Positions 1 through 5,611 of a DNA stretch of 6,108 bases are shown here, in pieces. Each line of letters begins with the position of its first letter. Positions within the stretch are counted from its first letter, which is position 1. The notes below the pieces were generated by a model that saw only the letters and a program-made list of their open reading frames with translations, made no database searches and was not told where the DNA came from. The stretch is from Bacillota bacterium (lineage in GTDB: Bacteria > Bacillota > Bacilli > Paenibacillales > NBRC-103111), in NCBI GenBank assembly GCA_023391955.1, contig JAEWAA010000315.1, positions 1-6,108 on the forward strand, given 5' to 3'. The translations under genes were made by a program, and so were the position numbers.

Positions 1-30
1 TCCGTAATGCAACCGCCAACATGTGTAATG

Positions 31-60
31 AAAAACACGCCTCCCCCGAAGGGAAGGCGT
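31..60 (-). terminator. Intrinsic terminator of the purine permease gene
   Basis: Read on the minus strand about 20 nt after the permease stop codon, positions 60-51 pair with 46-37 to give a 10-bp GC-rich stem (one U-G pair) closed by a UUCG tetraloop (50-47). It is followed by GTTTTT (36-31). This is a classic Rho-independent terminator. The U-G pair and the U-tract both fit minus-strand transcription. Positions 1-30 show nothing recognisable. Confidence 0.93.
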
Positions 61-80
61 CTCATACGGCAGAAACGGGC

Positions 81-1481
81 TTAGCCCTGGCTGCCTACGA
101 ATACATAACGGAGCACGATGAGAACGGCCAGAATCCACATCAGCCAGTGGATGCTGTATTTTTTCTTGCCGGCCACGTTGGATACGCAGGCCAGTACTAC
201 GTAAGAGAAGATACCGAAGGAGATACCGTTGGCGATGTTGTAGGTGAACGGCATGAAGGTAATGGTCAGGAAGGACGGAATCGCCAGCACCATGTCTTGG
301 AAGTCGATTTCCTTGACGGACTGCATCATCAGAACACCCACTACGATCAGAGCCGCTGCTGTAGCGGAGCCCGGAATCAGAGCCACTACAGGAGCCAGGA
401 ACAGGGACAACAGGAAGCACACACCGGTGGTAACCGAGGTAAGACCGGTGCGTCCGCCTTGGGCAACACCCGCGGCGCTTTCCACATAAGCGGTAATGGT
501 GGAGGTACCCAGCATAGCGCCGCCGCCAACACCGACAGCGTCAACGAACATAGCCTTGCCTACACGCTTTCTGCCTTCTTCCGGATTCTTCATGAAGCCG
601 GCGCGGTTGGCAGTGCCCACCAAGGTTCCGAAGGTATCGAACAATTCAACGAAGGTAAAGGTGACGACAACCGAGATAATCCCGGTATGGATAATGCCGT
701 CCCAGTCAAACGCCATAAACTGCAGCTGGCCCAGATCCGGAACCCAAGGGGTTTTGTCACCGGTCAGCACGTCGAAGTTCACTTCGCCCATCAGCATGGC
801 GATTACAGTAGTACCCAGGATACCGAACAGAATAGCCCCCGGCACATCCAGCACCATCAGGATGGCGATAATCACCAGACCGATGATGGTCAGCTGAACA
901 GTCGGGTTTTCCAGGCTGCCCAGGTGGAAGATGGTTTCAAACGAAAGAAGCTCTGTATATTTGCCTTTTTCCACATTGTTCAATGTTTCTACGCCAACGG
1001 TAAGCAGGCCGCTGTTCTTCAAACCGATAATGGTGATGAACAAGCCGATACCGACGGTAATGGCATGCTTGAGGCTGTCGGGAATCGCAACGAGCAGCAT
1101 CTGCCGGACCTTAGTCACGGTCAGAATAATAAAGATAATACCGGAGATAAATACCGCTGTCAGACCCATCTGCCAGGTAAACGGCTTGTCCGTTGCGGCG
1201 GAGGACAGTACAACCGAGGCAAAATAGGCGTTCAGCCCCATGCCCGGAGCCAGCGCCACCGGAAAATTAACGAAAACGCCCATAGCGATGGTAAAGATAC
1301 CTGCGGCGATGGCAGTAGCCAGGAACACAGCGTACCAATCCATGCCGGTCCGTCCGAAGGCATACAGGGTATCCGGATTGACCGCCAGAATATAGGCCAT
1401 GGTCATAAACGTGGTCAGACCGGCCATAATTTCCGTTCTAACCGTGGTGCCGCTTTGCTTCAGCTTGAAAAAACGATCCAT
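81..1481 (-). CDS. pbuG: Guanine/hypoxanthine permease, NCS2 family, AzgA-like (PbuG type)
   Basis: This is an integral membrane permease that imports purine bases, most likely guanine and hypoxanthine, by proton symport. It has 466 residues, slightly longer than B. subtilis PbuG/PbuO (about 430-440). AzgA-subfamily signatures are visible: RTEIMAGLTTFMTMAYI in the first membrane segment (15-31), NFPVALAPGMGLNAYF (72-87), FVELFDTFGTL (277-287), GTSTITAYVESAAGV (325-339) and GGRTGLTSV (342-350). Many hydrophobic segments span the protein and there is no cleavable signal peptide. The start at 1481 is chosen because AAAGGAGG (1500-1493) lies 11 nt upstream. An in-frame ATG at 1526 would overlap the leader terminator and has no ribosome binding site. 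A guanine-type riboswitch in the leader supports the substrate. The choice between PbuG and its paralogue PbuO is less certain than the family. Confidence 0.92.
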   Translation of the reverse strand: MDRFFKLKQSGTTVRTEIMAGLTTFMTMAYILAVNPDTLYAFGRTGMDWYAVFLATAIAAGIFTIAMGVFVNFPVALAPGMGLNAYFASVVLSSAATDKPFTWQMGLTAVFISGIIFIILTVTKVRQMLLVAIPDSLKHAITVGIGLFITIIGLKNSGLLTVGVETLNNVEKGKYTELLSFETIFHLGSLENPTVQLTIIGLVIIAILMVLDVPGAILFGILGTTVIAMLMGEVNFDVLTGDKTPWVPDLGQLQFMAFDWDGIIHTGIISVVVTFTFVELFDTFGTLVGTANRAGFMKNPEEGRKRVGKAMFVDAVGVGGGAMLGTSTITAYVESAAGVAQGGRTGLTSVTTGVCFLLSLFLAPVVALIPGSATAAALIVVGVLMMQSVKEIDFQDMVLAIPSFLTITFMPFTYNIANGISFGIFSYVVLACVSNVAGKKKYSIHWLMWILAVLIVLRYVFVGSQG

Positions 1482-1492
1482 TCTGCTTGCTT

Positions 1493-1500
1493 CCTCCTTT
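1493..1500 (-). promoter_or_regulatory. Ribosome binding site of pbuG that decides the start
   Basis: AAAGGAGG on the minus strand, 11 nt before the ATG at 1481. It selects this start over the in-frame ATG 45 nt upstream. Confidence 0.85.
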
Positions 1501-1524
1501 ATTCTCATACACGGCTGCAACAAC

Positions 1525-1553
1525 AAAAAAAGCCTGGAGTCCTTGACTCCGGC
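1525..1553 (-). terminator. Riboswitch expression platform: leader terminator of pbuG
   Basis: On the minus strand, GCC-GGAGTC (1553-1545) pairs with GACTCC-A-GGC (1541-1532), leaving one bulged A, and seven T follow (1531-1525). It sits between the aptamer and the coding region, as expected for a guanine OFF switch that terminates transcription when ligand is bound. A competing pairing is possible between ACTCTGG (1602-1596) and CCGGAGT (1552-1546), which would break the terminator's 5' arm. A GC-rich hairpin (1615-1591) could hold that segment in the alternative state. The terminator is clear; the antiterminator is inferred. Confidence 0.88.
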
Positions 1554-1640
1554 TCTTCAGGAAAAGCAACGCCGGGCATACGGGTGCCTTCCGCCCCAGA
1601 GTGGTCCCCTGGCGGGTATGCATACGCTGCCGCAGTGATG

Positions 1641-1717
1641 TTTCCATTCGTAGCCAGATCATTTACGGTGATCTTGTAGAGACTTCCGGGCCAATCCCCG
1701 GATTTATACGAAGTAAC
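1641..1717 (-). ncRNA. Purine riboswitch aptamer, guanine type (C74)
   Basis: Read 5' to 3' on the minus strand from 1717, the three-way junction is recognisable. P1 pairs UUCGU with ACGAA, J1/2 starts AUAA, P2 pairs CCGGG with CCCGG (1701-1697 with 1690-1686), J2/3 contains UCUCUAC, and P3 pairs AGAUCA with UGAUCU around the canonical loop CCGUAAA. The loop-loop partners GG in L2 and CC in L3 are present. The base at xpt position 74 is C (1653, in GGCUACG), which by known family rules selects guanine/hypoxanthine over adenine. Deviations from xpt are a 6-nt L2 (GAUUGG) in place of 7 nt and G in place of A at position 73. The leader runs from about 1741 to the pbuG start. Ligand binding should favour the downstream terminator. 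Confidence 0.93.
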
Positions 1718-1747
1718 ATTTGTTGTTAGTGTGCCTTGACCTAGATT

Positions 1748-1776
1748 ATTTTAAAACGTGGGTCGAACAGTGTCAA
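1748..1776 (-). promoter_or_regulatory. Sigma-A type promoter of the pbuG leader
   Basis: On the minus strand a perfect -35 TTGACA (1776-1771) is separated by 17 nt from the -10 TAAAAT (1753-1748). Transcription should start near 1741, about 25 nt before the aptamer. Confidence 0.85.
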
Positions 1777-1779
1777 CAA

Positions 1780-1792
1780 ATATCCGAATATT
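1780..1792 (+). promoter_or_regulatory. PurBox-like half site beside the pbuG promoter
   Basis: ATATCCGAATATT matches 12 of 13 positions of the Bacillus PurR PurBox consensus as I recall it (AWWWCCGAACWWT). It lies just upstream of the -35 box of pbuG. PurR is known to regulate pbuG, pbuO and pbuX in B. subtilis. PurBoxes normally come as inverted pairs, and no good second copy is visible here, so this is tentative. Confidence 0.4.
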
Positions 1793-1853
1793 TCAGGGGT
1801 TAATTTTTTATCTTGTTCGTAATTTGCCACAAATCATCGTTCCGCAGAACATA

Positions 1854-1895
1854 AACAGAGGAAGAAAGACATTTTATGTCTATTCTTCCCCTGTT
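1854..1895 (-). terminator. Long hairpin downstream of the yjbQ-like gene, probable terminator
   Basis: Read on the minus strand, starting 23 nt after the stop codon, the arms 1895-1854 form a stem of about 19 bp with a 3-nt AAA loop, one bulged U and one G-U pair. On the plus strand the G-U pair would be an A-C mismatch, so the structure is better as minus-strand RNA, matching the AraC/yjbQ transcript. The downstream U-tract is weak (CUGUUUAUGUU), so it may stabilise mRNA or terminate only partly. The flanking stretches 1793-1853 and 1896-1917 are AT-rich and show nothing else. Confidence 0.6.
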
Positions 1896-1917
1896 TTTCC
1901 GTGTTTAATTTTTAGTT

Positions 1918-2313
1918 TTACTGCCCGTTAATCTGTACATAGAATCTCCGGCTCCGCGGCCCGTCGAATTCGCAGAAGTAAATCCCCTGCCAGGTGCCCA
2001 GCAGGAGCTGTCCGCCGTCGACGATGACGGTTGCGCTGGAGCCTACGCAACTTGCCTTCAAGTGGGCGGAGGAGTTGCCTTCCGCATGGCGGAACTCCGG
2101 CCGGTCCGGGAAGGCCTTGGCCAATCCCAACAGCATATCCGTGACCACATCCGGGTCAGCGTTCTCATTGATGGTGATCCCTGCGGTTGTGTGGGGGCAG
2201 TATACCAGGCAGGTTCCCTCCCGGACCCCGCTTTTGGCCACAGCCTCACGCACCATTGCCGTAACCTCAATCAGGTTCTCCGCATCCGTATTGAGCTTGT
2301 ATTCATAGAGCAT
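1918..2313 (-). CDS. yjbQ: YjbQ family (UPF0047) protein
   Basis: A small soluble single-domain protein of 131 residues, which is full length for the family (about 130-140). The signatures are strong: CPHTTAGITINENADPDV (39-56) with conserved His41, then HAEGNSSAHLKAS (76-88) with two further His, and LLGTWQGIYFCEFDGPR (104-120). The family folds as compact trimers and is annotated in databases as secondary thiamine-phosphate synthase because members rescue thiE mutants weakly; the physiological role is unsettled. The start at 2313 is preferred because AAAGG (2327-2323) lies 9 nt upstream. The in-frame ATG at 2322 would abut that same AAAGG. It follows the AraC-type gene on the same strand after 72 bp, so cotranscription is plausible, although a TATAAT box in the gap could start a separate transcript. 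Confidence 0.9.
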   Translation of the reverse strand: MLYEYKLNTDAENLIEVTAMVREAVAKSGVREGTCLVYCPHTTAGITINENADPDVVTDMLLGLAKAFPDRPEFRHAEGNSSAHLKASCVGSSATVIVDGGQLLLGTWQGIYFCEFDGPRSRRFYVQINGQ

Positions 2314-2327
2314 GGCGACCATCCTTT

Positions 2328-2355
2328 GCCGGTATAATACTTCATTATACCCGGC
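2328..2355. repeat. Dyad with embedded TATAAT between the AraC-type gene and yjbQ
   Basis: Arms 2328-2338 and 2344-2355 form an inverted repeat, GCCGG-TATAAT against ATTATA-C-CCGGC, with one unpaired base and a 5-bp spacer. On the minus strand the upstream arm contains a perfect -10 box TATAAT (2349-2344) that could drive yjbQ. The matching -35 position (GTGAAG, 17 nt upstream) is poor. The dyad could be an operator over a weak promoter or a 5' UTR hairpin just before the yjbQ ribosome binding site. Confidence 0.6.
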
Positions 2356-2385
2356 TTTGGCCGATCCTTCACACTCCCCGGCCTG

Positions 2386-3300
2386 TTACTGCCGCAAGCG
2401 GATCGGGATGGCAATCTCCATTTGGCAGGTGCCTTCATGCAGCCAGGCGTGGTCCCGCTCGTCATACCGTTCGAAATCCAGCCGGGATTCATCATATTCA
2501 TAATCCGAATCCGGCAGCCACTTGGTCAGGATTTCCTTCCAGGCGGCAGGAATTGACTGAGGATACTCCTTTTCGGGAACCTTCGGTGTGGTAAATACGG
2601 CGTACAGCCCGCCCGGTATGACCTTTTGGCACATATCCGCTTCAATCTTGGCCTTATCTTCCTTGTTGTCCACCCCTACCCCCAACACCCAGGAGAACTC
2701 CCCTGTATTTTCGTCCACATTGTAACAAACGCTGTATTCACAGTGCTCCGACTGGGTAAAGGTTTGGTGCAGCCGTGACAGCATGGGGCCGTATTCCATG
2801 GACAAGGTGTCCCAGAAGGCGGGGATATCGCTGACCCGCTTCACCTGCGGCATGGTGTGGCGGGATTCGAAACCCACCACCAGAAAGGGCTCTTTTTCAA
2901 TAATTGCAACATGCATATGCTTCATTCCTCCGGTTCTCGATTGGATGATTGCTAAAGCCGGTTTACCCGGCGGCTGCGCATTAACATGCAAGTGGTAGAG
3001 GGATGGCGGGCAGCCAAAACTTTTTTTGAAGGCCTTGGTAAAACCTGCGTGGGTGCCAAACCCGTAATCCATGGCCACGTCTATGACTTTCCTGCCCAAG
3101 GACAGGTCATACAGCGCGAAGTCCAGCTTGCGCCGGGTTACATACCCCATGATCGGCGTCCCGACTAAGGCTGTGAAAATCCGGCAAAAATGATAGGTGG
3201 AATAGTTGGCGAGAGCGGCCAGCTCGGACGGTGTGATTTCCTCCTTGATCCGGTTATCGATGGCTTCAAGCGCCCGTTGGACGGAGTCCTCATATCCCAT
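2386..3300 (-). CDS. AraC family transcriptional regulator with GyrI-like effector-binding domain
   Basis: A cytoplasmic DNA-binding regulator of 304 residues with the Rob-like arrangement: HTH domain first, ligand domain second. Residues 5-105 form the AraC double helix-turn-helix. The first HTH lies around 22-45 (ITPSELAALANYSTYHFCRI), and the second around 72-100, with YGFGTHAGFTKAFKKSFG followed by P-S-x-Y. Residues 128-302 look like the AraC_E_bind/GyrI-like fold: VAIIEKEPFLVVGFESR near its start, a GGLYAVF strand (230-236), and the C-terminal pattern with WLPDSDYEYD and EIAIPI. Such domains bind hydrophobic or drug-like small molecules, but the ligand here cannot be told. The start is supported by AAAGGGG (3314-3308) 7 nt upstream of the ATG. 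It lies upstream of yjbQ on the same strand and is divergent from the proS leader. The family is secure; the target genes are unknown, and autoregulation or control of yjbQ is inference. Confidence 0.9.
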   Translation of the reverse strand: MGYEDSVQRALEAIDNRIKEEITPSELAALANYSTYHFCRIFTALVGTPIMGYVTRRKLDFALYDLSLGRKVIDVAMDYGFGTHAGFTKAFKKSFGCPPSLYHLHVNAQPPGKPALAIIQSRTGGMKHMHVAIIEKEPFLVVGFESRHTMPQVKRVSDIPAFWDTLSMEYGPMLSRLHQTFTQSEHCEYSVCYNVDENTGEFSWVLGVGVDNKEDKAKIEADMCQKVIPGGLYAVFTTPKVPEKEYPQSIPAAWKEILTKWLPDSDYEYDESRLDFERYDERDHAWLHEGTCQMEIAIPIRLRQ

Positions 3301-3332
3301 TGGTGTTCCCCTTTCTCCCGTACGGTAACTTT

Positions 3333-3338
3333 ATTATA
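3333..3338 (-). promoter_or_regulatory. Candidate -10 box of the AraC-type gene
   Basis: A perfect TATAAT on the minus strand, 32 bp before the start codon. The expected -35 position (AAGCCG at 3361-3356, 17-bp spacing) does not resemble TTGACA, so the promoter may need an activator or be weak. A short inverted repeat, AAGCC-tgc-GGCTT (3349-3361), lies over that -35 region. Confidence 0.5.
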
Positions 3339-3423
3339 ACGGGGCCTGAAGCCTGCGGCTTATCCTGGCTTGCTGCCATGCGGCGTTGGCGCCGGAATAT
3401 TTGCCAATACGAACATTTATTAA

Positions 3424-3452
3424 TTGACAGAAAATTCGAAGTTTGCTACACT
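3424..3452 (+). promoter_or_regulatory. Promoter of the proS T-box leader
   Basis: A perfect -35 TTGACA (3424-3429), a 17-nt spacer, then -10 TACACT (3447-3452) preceded by TGC, which is an extended -10 element. Upstream sequence is AT-rich. Transcription should start near 3459, just before stem I of the T-box leader. The 3341-3423 interval otherwise holds only the divergent AraC-type promoter region. Confidence 0.85.
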
Positions 3453-3469
3453 TCCACGTAATCGAATAT

Positions 3470-3750
3470 CAAAAGCGATGAAAAGAACCAGTACGCATGC
3501 TGGATGTCCCAGAGAGAAGATGGTTGGTGCGAATCTTCACGGACAGGATGCGGAAACCCCTCTTGGAGCTGTGGCCTGAATCGTATGTAGTAGGGCTTAT
3601 CGGATTCCCTCCGTCATAAGGGAGAGGTATCGGGCTAAGCAAGCGGGCCCCGTACTTGGAAAGCACAGCGCAGCGATGCTCTGTGGAATTTAGGTGGTAC
3701 GCGGACTGTCTGTTCGCCCTAAGCCGTTTTTTCGGCTTGGGGCTTTTTTT
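3470..3750 (+). ncRNA. T-box riboswitch leader, proline specific (CCU specifier)
   Basis: The leader binds uncharged tRNA-Pro and then allows transcription into proS. Stem I closes by pairing GCGAU (3475-3479) with AUCGU (3579-3583). An AGUA element, an AG-rich bulge (CAGAGA) and a distal hairpin GAAGAU/AUCUUC with loop GGUUGGUGCGA are typical of full-length stem I. The specifier loop carries CCU (3575-3577) followed by GAA, which fits Pro codon reading. Stem III (3664-3685) has a GCGA tetraloop. The T-box core AAUUUAGGUGGUAC lies at 3687-3700; UGGU (3695-3698) can pair with the ACCA end of tRNA-Pro. The antiterminator pairs UUAGG with CCUAA and GCGGAC with GUUCGC around the bulge UGGUAC. That bulge is one C shorter than the consensus UGGNACC. 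Confidence 0.95.
3716..3750 (+). terminator. T-box leader terminator of proS
   Basis: The 11-bp stem pairs GCCCTAAGCCG (3716-3726) with CGGCTTGGGGC (3733-3743) around a six-T loop, followed by seven T (3744-3750). Its 5' arm overlaps the 3' strand of the antiterminator (CGCCCTAA), so the two structures exclude each other. Confidence 0.95.
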
Positions 3751-3776
3751 ATTTTCCTTACTTTCTATTTCTCTAA

Positions 3777-3783
3777 AAGGAGG
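3777..3783 (+). promoter_or_regulatory. Ribosome binding site of proS
   Basis: AAGGAGG lies 8 nt before ATG 3792. A second in-frame ATG two codons later is less well spaced, so 3792 is taken as the start. Confidence 0.85.
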
Positions 3784-3791
3784 CGGCAGGT

Positions 3792-5576
3792 ATGAAAATG
3801 GCAAGGCTTGTAGGCGAAAGGTTCCGGGAAAAACCCTCCGATTGCGTGATCGACAGCCATGCGCTGATGGTGCGCGGAGGATATATGAAGGTTGTGGGCA
3901 ACGGGATTTATGCCCAGGCCGCACCCCTGCGCCGGATCACTCGCAAGATTGAGGAAATTATCCGGCAGGAGATGGACATCATCGGCGGCCAGGAGGTGCT
4001 GCTGCCGGTTGTGCTGCCGGAGAGCCTGTGGGAGGAATCCGGCCGTGCGGCCAGCGTCGGCAGTGAGTTGCTGCGCTTCCGGGACCGGCACGGCAGCCCC
4101 CATCTGCTGGGAATGACCCATGAGGAAGCGGCGGTCCAACTGGTGCGGGAATACGGCAGCAGCTATCTGCGTTATCCCTTCATGATCTACCAGATCCAGA
4201 CCAAGTTCCGGGACGAAGCCCGCCCCCGCGGCGGATTGATCCGTGTACGGGAATTCACCATGAAGGATGCGTATTCCTTCCACACCTCCATGGAGGACTT
4301 GGAGGAGTATTATCAACAATGCTACCAGGCGTATGAGCGGATCTTCGCCCGGGTCGGGCTCCCCCAGGTGATCGCCATCGCGGCGGATTCGGGTATGATG
4401 GGCGGAAGGTTATCCCATGAATTCATGCTGCCGACGCCTGTAGGCGAGGACACCCTGGTACTTTGCCGGGAGTGCGGCTACAAGGCCAATATGGAGGCGG
4501 CGGAGCATGTTGTGGAGCATGTTGTGGAGCCTGCTGCTCCGGCCGGCACCGCCTCTCCCGGGAATACGCAAACCGGCAGCCGGGAGCTTGTTTTGGTCCA
4601 TACCCCAGGGATGCACAGCATCGAAGAGGTATGCGGGTTTTTGGGGCTGCGGGAAGAGGAATCCTGTAAGGCGGTGGTGTACCAGGCAGAGAGTGACGGG
4701 CGGCTAATAATTCTTTTTATCCGGGGCTACCTGGAGGTGAATGAAACCAAGCTAACCAATCTGCTGGGGTGCGATGTAAAGCCGGCTGTATTGGAGGAGG
4801 GCTGCGGCCTGCAAGCGGGTTTTATCGGGCCTGTGGGGCTTGAGCAGGAGCAGGGCTGCACCGTTTTGTTCGACCGGTCGCTGCAGGGGGCTTCCGGCTT
4901 ATGCTGCGGCGGAAATCTGCCCGACCACCACTACACCGGCTTGGATATGGAACGGGATTGTGCCGGAGCGGAATTTCATGACCTGGCGAAAGCTCGGGAG
5001 AATGGCATCTGCCCGTGCTGCGGCCAACCCGCCCTTACCCTTTCAAGGGGAATCGAGGTGGGCAATATCTTTCAGCTGGGGGACAATTATACTAGGGCCA
5101 TGGGCATGCTGGCTGCAGATCAGGCGGGCGGGCTCGAACCACCTGTGATGGGCTGCTACGGCATCGGTATCGGGCGGCTGGCCGCCTCCGTTTGCGAAAT
5201 CCACCGGGATGAGCACGGGCCGATCTGGCCCATTTCCATCGCACCGTGGCAGGTGCATCTATGCTGCGTGCGGGCGGATGATGAGGCTGTACGGGCAAAC
5301 GCCGATGGGCTATACCAGGAACTGCAGCTGCTGGGCATCGAGGTGCTTTATGATGACCGGAGCGTTAGCGCAGGCGTGATGTTTTCCGACGCTGACCTGC
5401 TGGGTGTCCCCGTCCGGGTTATTGCCAGCCCCAGGAATGTGCAAGCGGGCTGCTGCGAGCTGGTCACCCGGGACAAACGCATCAGCACAAAGGTGCCCAT
5501 AGCAGAAACCGCACAAGCCGCCGCCGATTTGGTGAAGAGGCTACTGGATGAGCTGAGGCCGGACTCCTATCAATAA
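3792..5576 (+). CDS. proS: Prolyl-tRNA synthetase, bacterial type with INS editing domain (divergent form)
   Basis: A cytoplasmic class II synthetase that charges tRNA-Pro. At 594 residues it is a little longer than typical bacterial ProRS (about 565-575). The catalytic core has motif 1 around 37-76, the THEE loop (109-112), motif 2 KFRDEARPR (138-146) with REFTMKDAYSF (153-163), and motif 3 GCYGIGIGR (454-462). The INS/YbaK-like editing domain spans about 235-405. Lys293 (SCKAVVY) aligns with the editing lysine K279 of E. coli ProRS, and GGNLPDHHYTG (373-383) holds the conserved His region. The anticodon-binding domain starts with APWQVHL (484-490) and includes DDRSVSAGVMFSDADLLG (521-538). 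Several normally conserved segments differ: AQAAP in place of YLPLG after GIY, GMTHEE for GPTHEE, PRGGLIRVREF for PRFGLLRGREF, GNIFQLG for GHIFQLG. It may be a second, T-box-induced ProRS paralogue. The synthetase call is secure; paralogue status is inference. Confidence 0.93.
   Translation: MKMARLVGERFREKPSDCVIDSHALMVRGGYMKVVGNGIYAQAAPLRRITRKIEEIIRQEMDIIGGQEVLLPVVLPESLWEESGRAASVGSELLRFRDRHGSPHLLGMTHEEAAVQLVREYGSSYLRYPFMIYQIQTKFRDEARPRGGLIRVREFTMKDAYSFHTSMEDLEEYYQQCYQAYERIFARVGLPQVIAIAADSGMMGGRLSHEFMLPTPVGEDTLVLCRECGYKANMEAAEHVVEHVVEPAAPAGTASPGNTQTGSRELVLVHTPGMHSIEEVCGFLGLREEESCKAVVYQAESDGRLIILFIRGYLEVNETKLTNLLGCDVKPAVLEEGCGLQAGFIGPVGLEQEQGCTVLFDRSLQGASGLCCGGNLPDHHYTGLDMERDCAGAEFHDLAKARENGICPCCGQPALTLSRGIEVGNIFQLGDNYTRAMGMLAADQAGGLEPPVMGCYGIGIGRLAASVCEIHRDEHGPIWPISIAPWQVHLCCVRADDEAVRANADGLYQELQLLGIEVLYDDRSVSAGVMFSDADLLGVPVRVIASPRNVQAGCCELVTRDKRISTKVPIAETAQAAADLVKRLLDELRPDSYQ
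4503..4526 (+). repeat. In-frame 12-bp perfect tandem duplication in proS
   Basis: GAGCATGTTGTG occurs twice in a row and encodes EHVV-EHVV (residues 238-245), at the junction between the catalytic core and the editing domain. A Pro/Ala/Gly/Ser-rich linker follows. It keeps the frame and adds four residues. Confidence 0.9.
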
Positions 5577-5611
5577 CATCATCCGAACTGGGGAGGAACC
5601 CACATTTTCCG

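Noticed and set aside
1482..1526. Longer N-terminus for the permease starting at 1526
   Set aside because: It would begin inside the U-tract of the leader terminator and has no ribosome binding site; the start at 1481 has a strong one.
21..1679. 552-codon open frame on the plus strand
   Set aside because: It lies exactly opposite pbuG, has low-complexity polar composition with no family features, and crosses the riboswitch. It is a mirror of the GC-biased codons of the permease.
3405..3417. PurBox-like sequence (AATACGAACATT) upstream of the proS promoter
   Set aside because: It has two mismatches to the consensus, no inverted partner, and no biological reason next to a proline T-box gene.
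3469..3924. 151-codon open frame on the minus strand across the proS leader
   Set aside because: It lies opposite the T-box RNA and the 5' end of proS; structured RNA and GC-rich coding explain the absence of stops.
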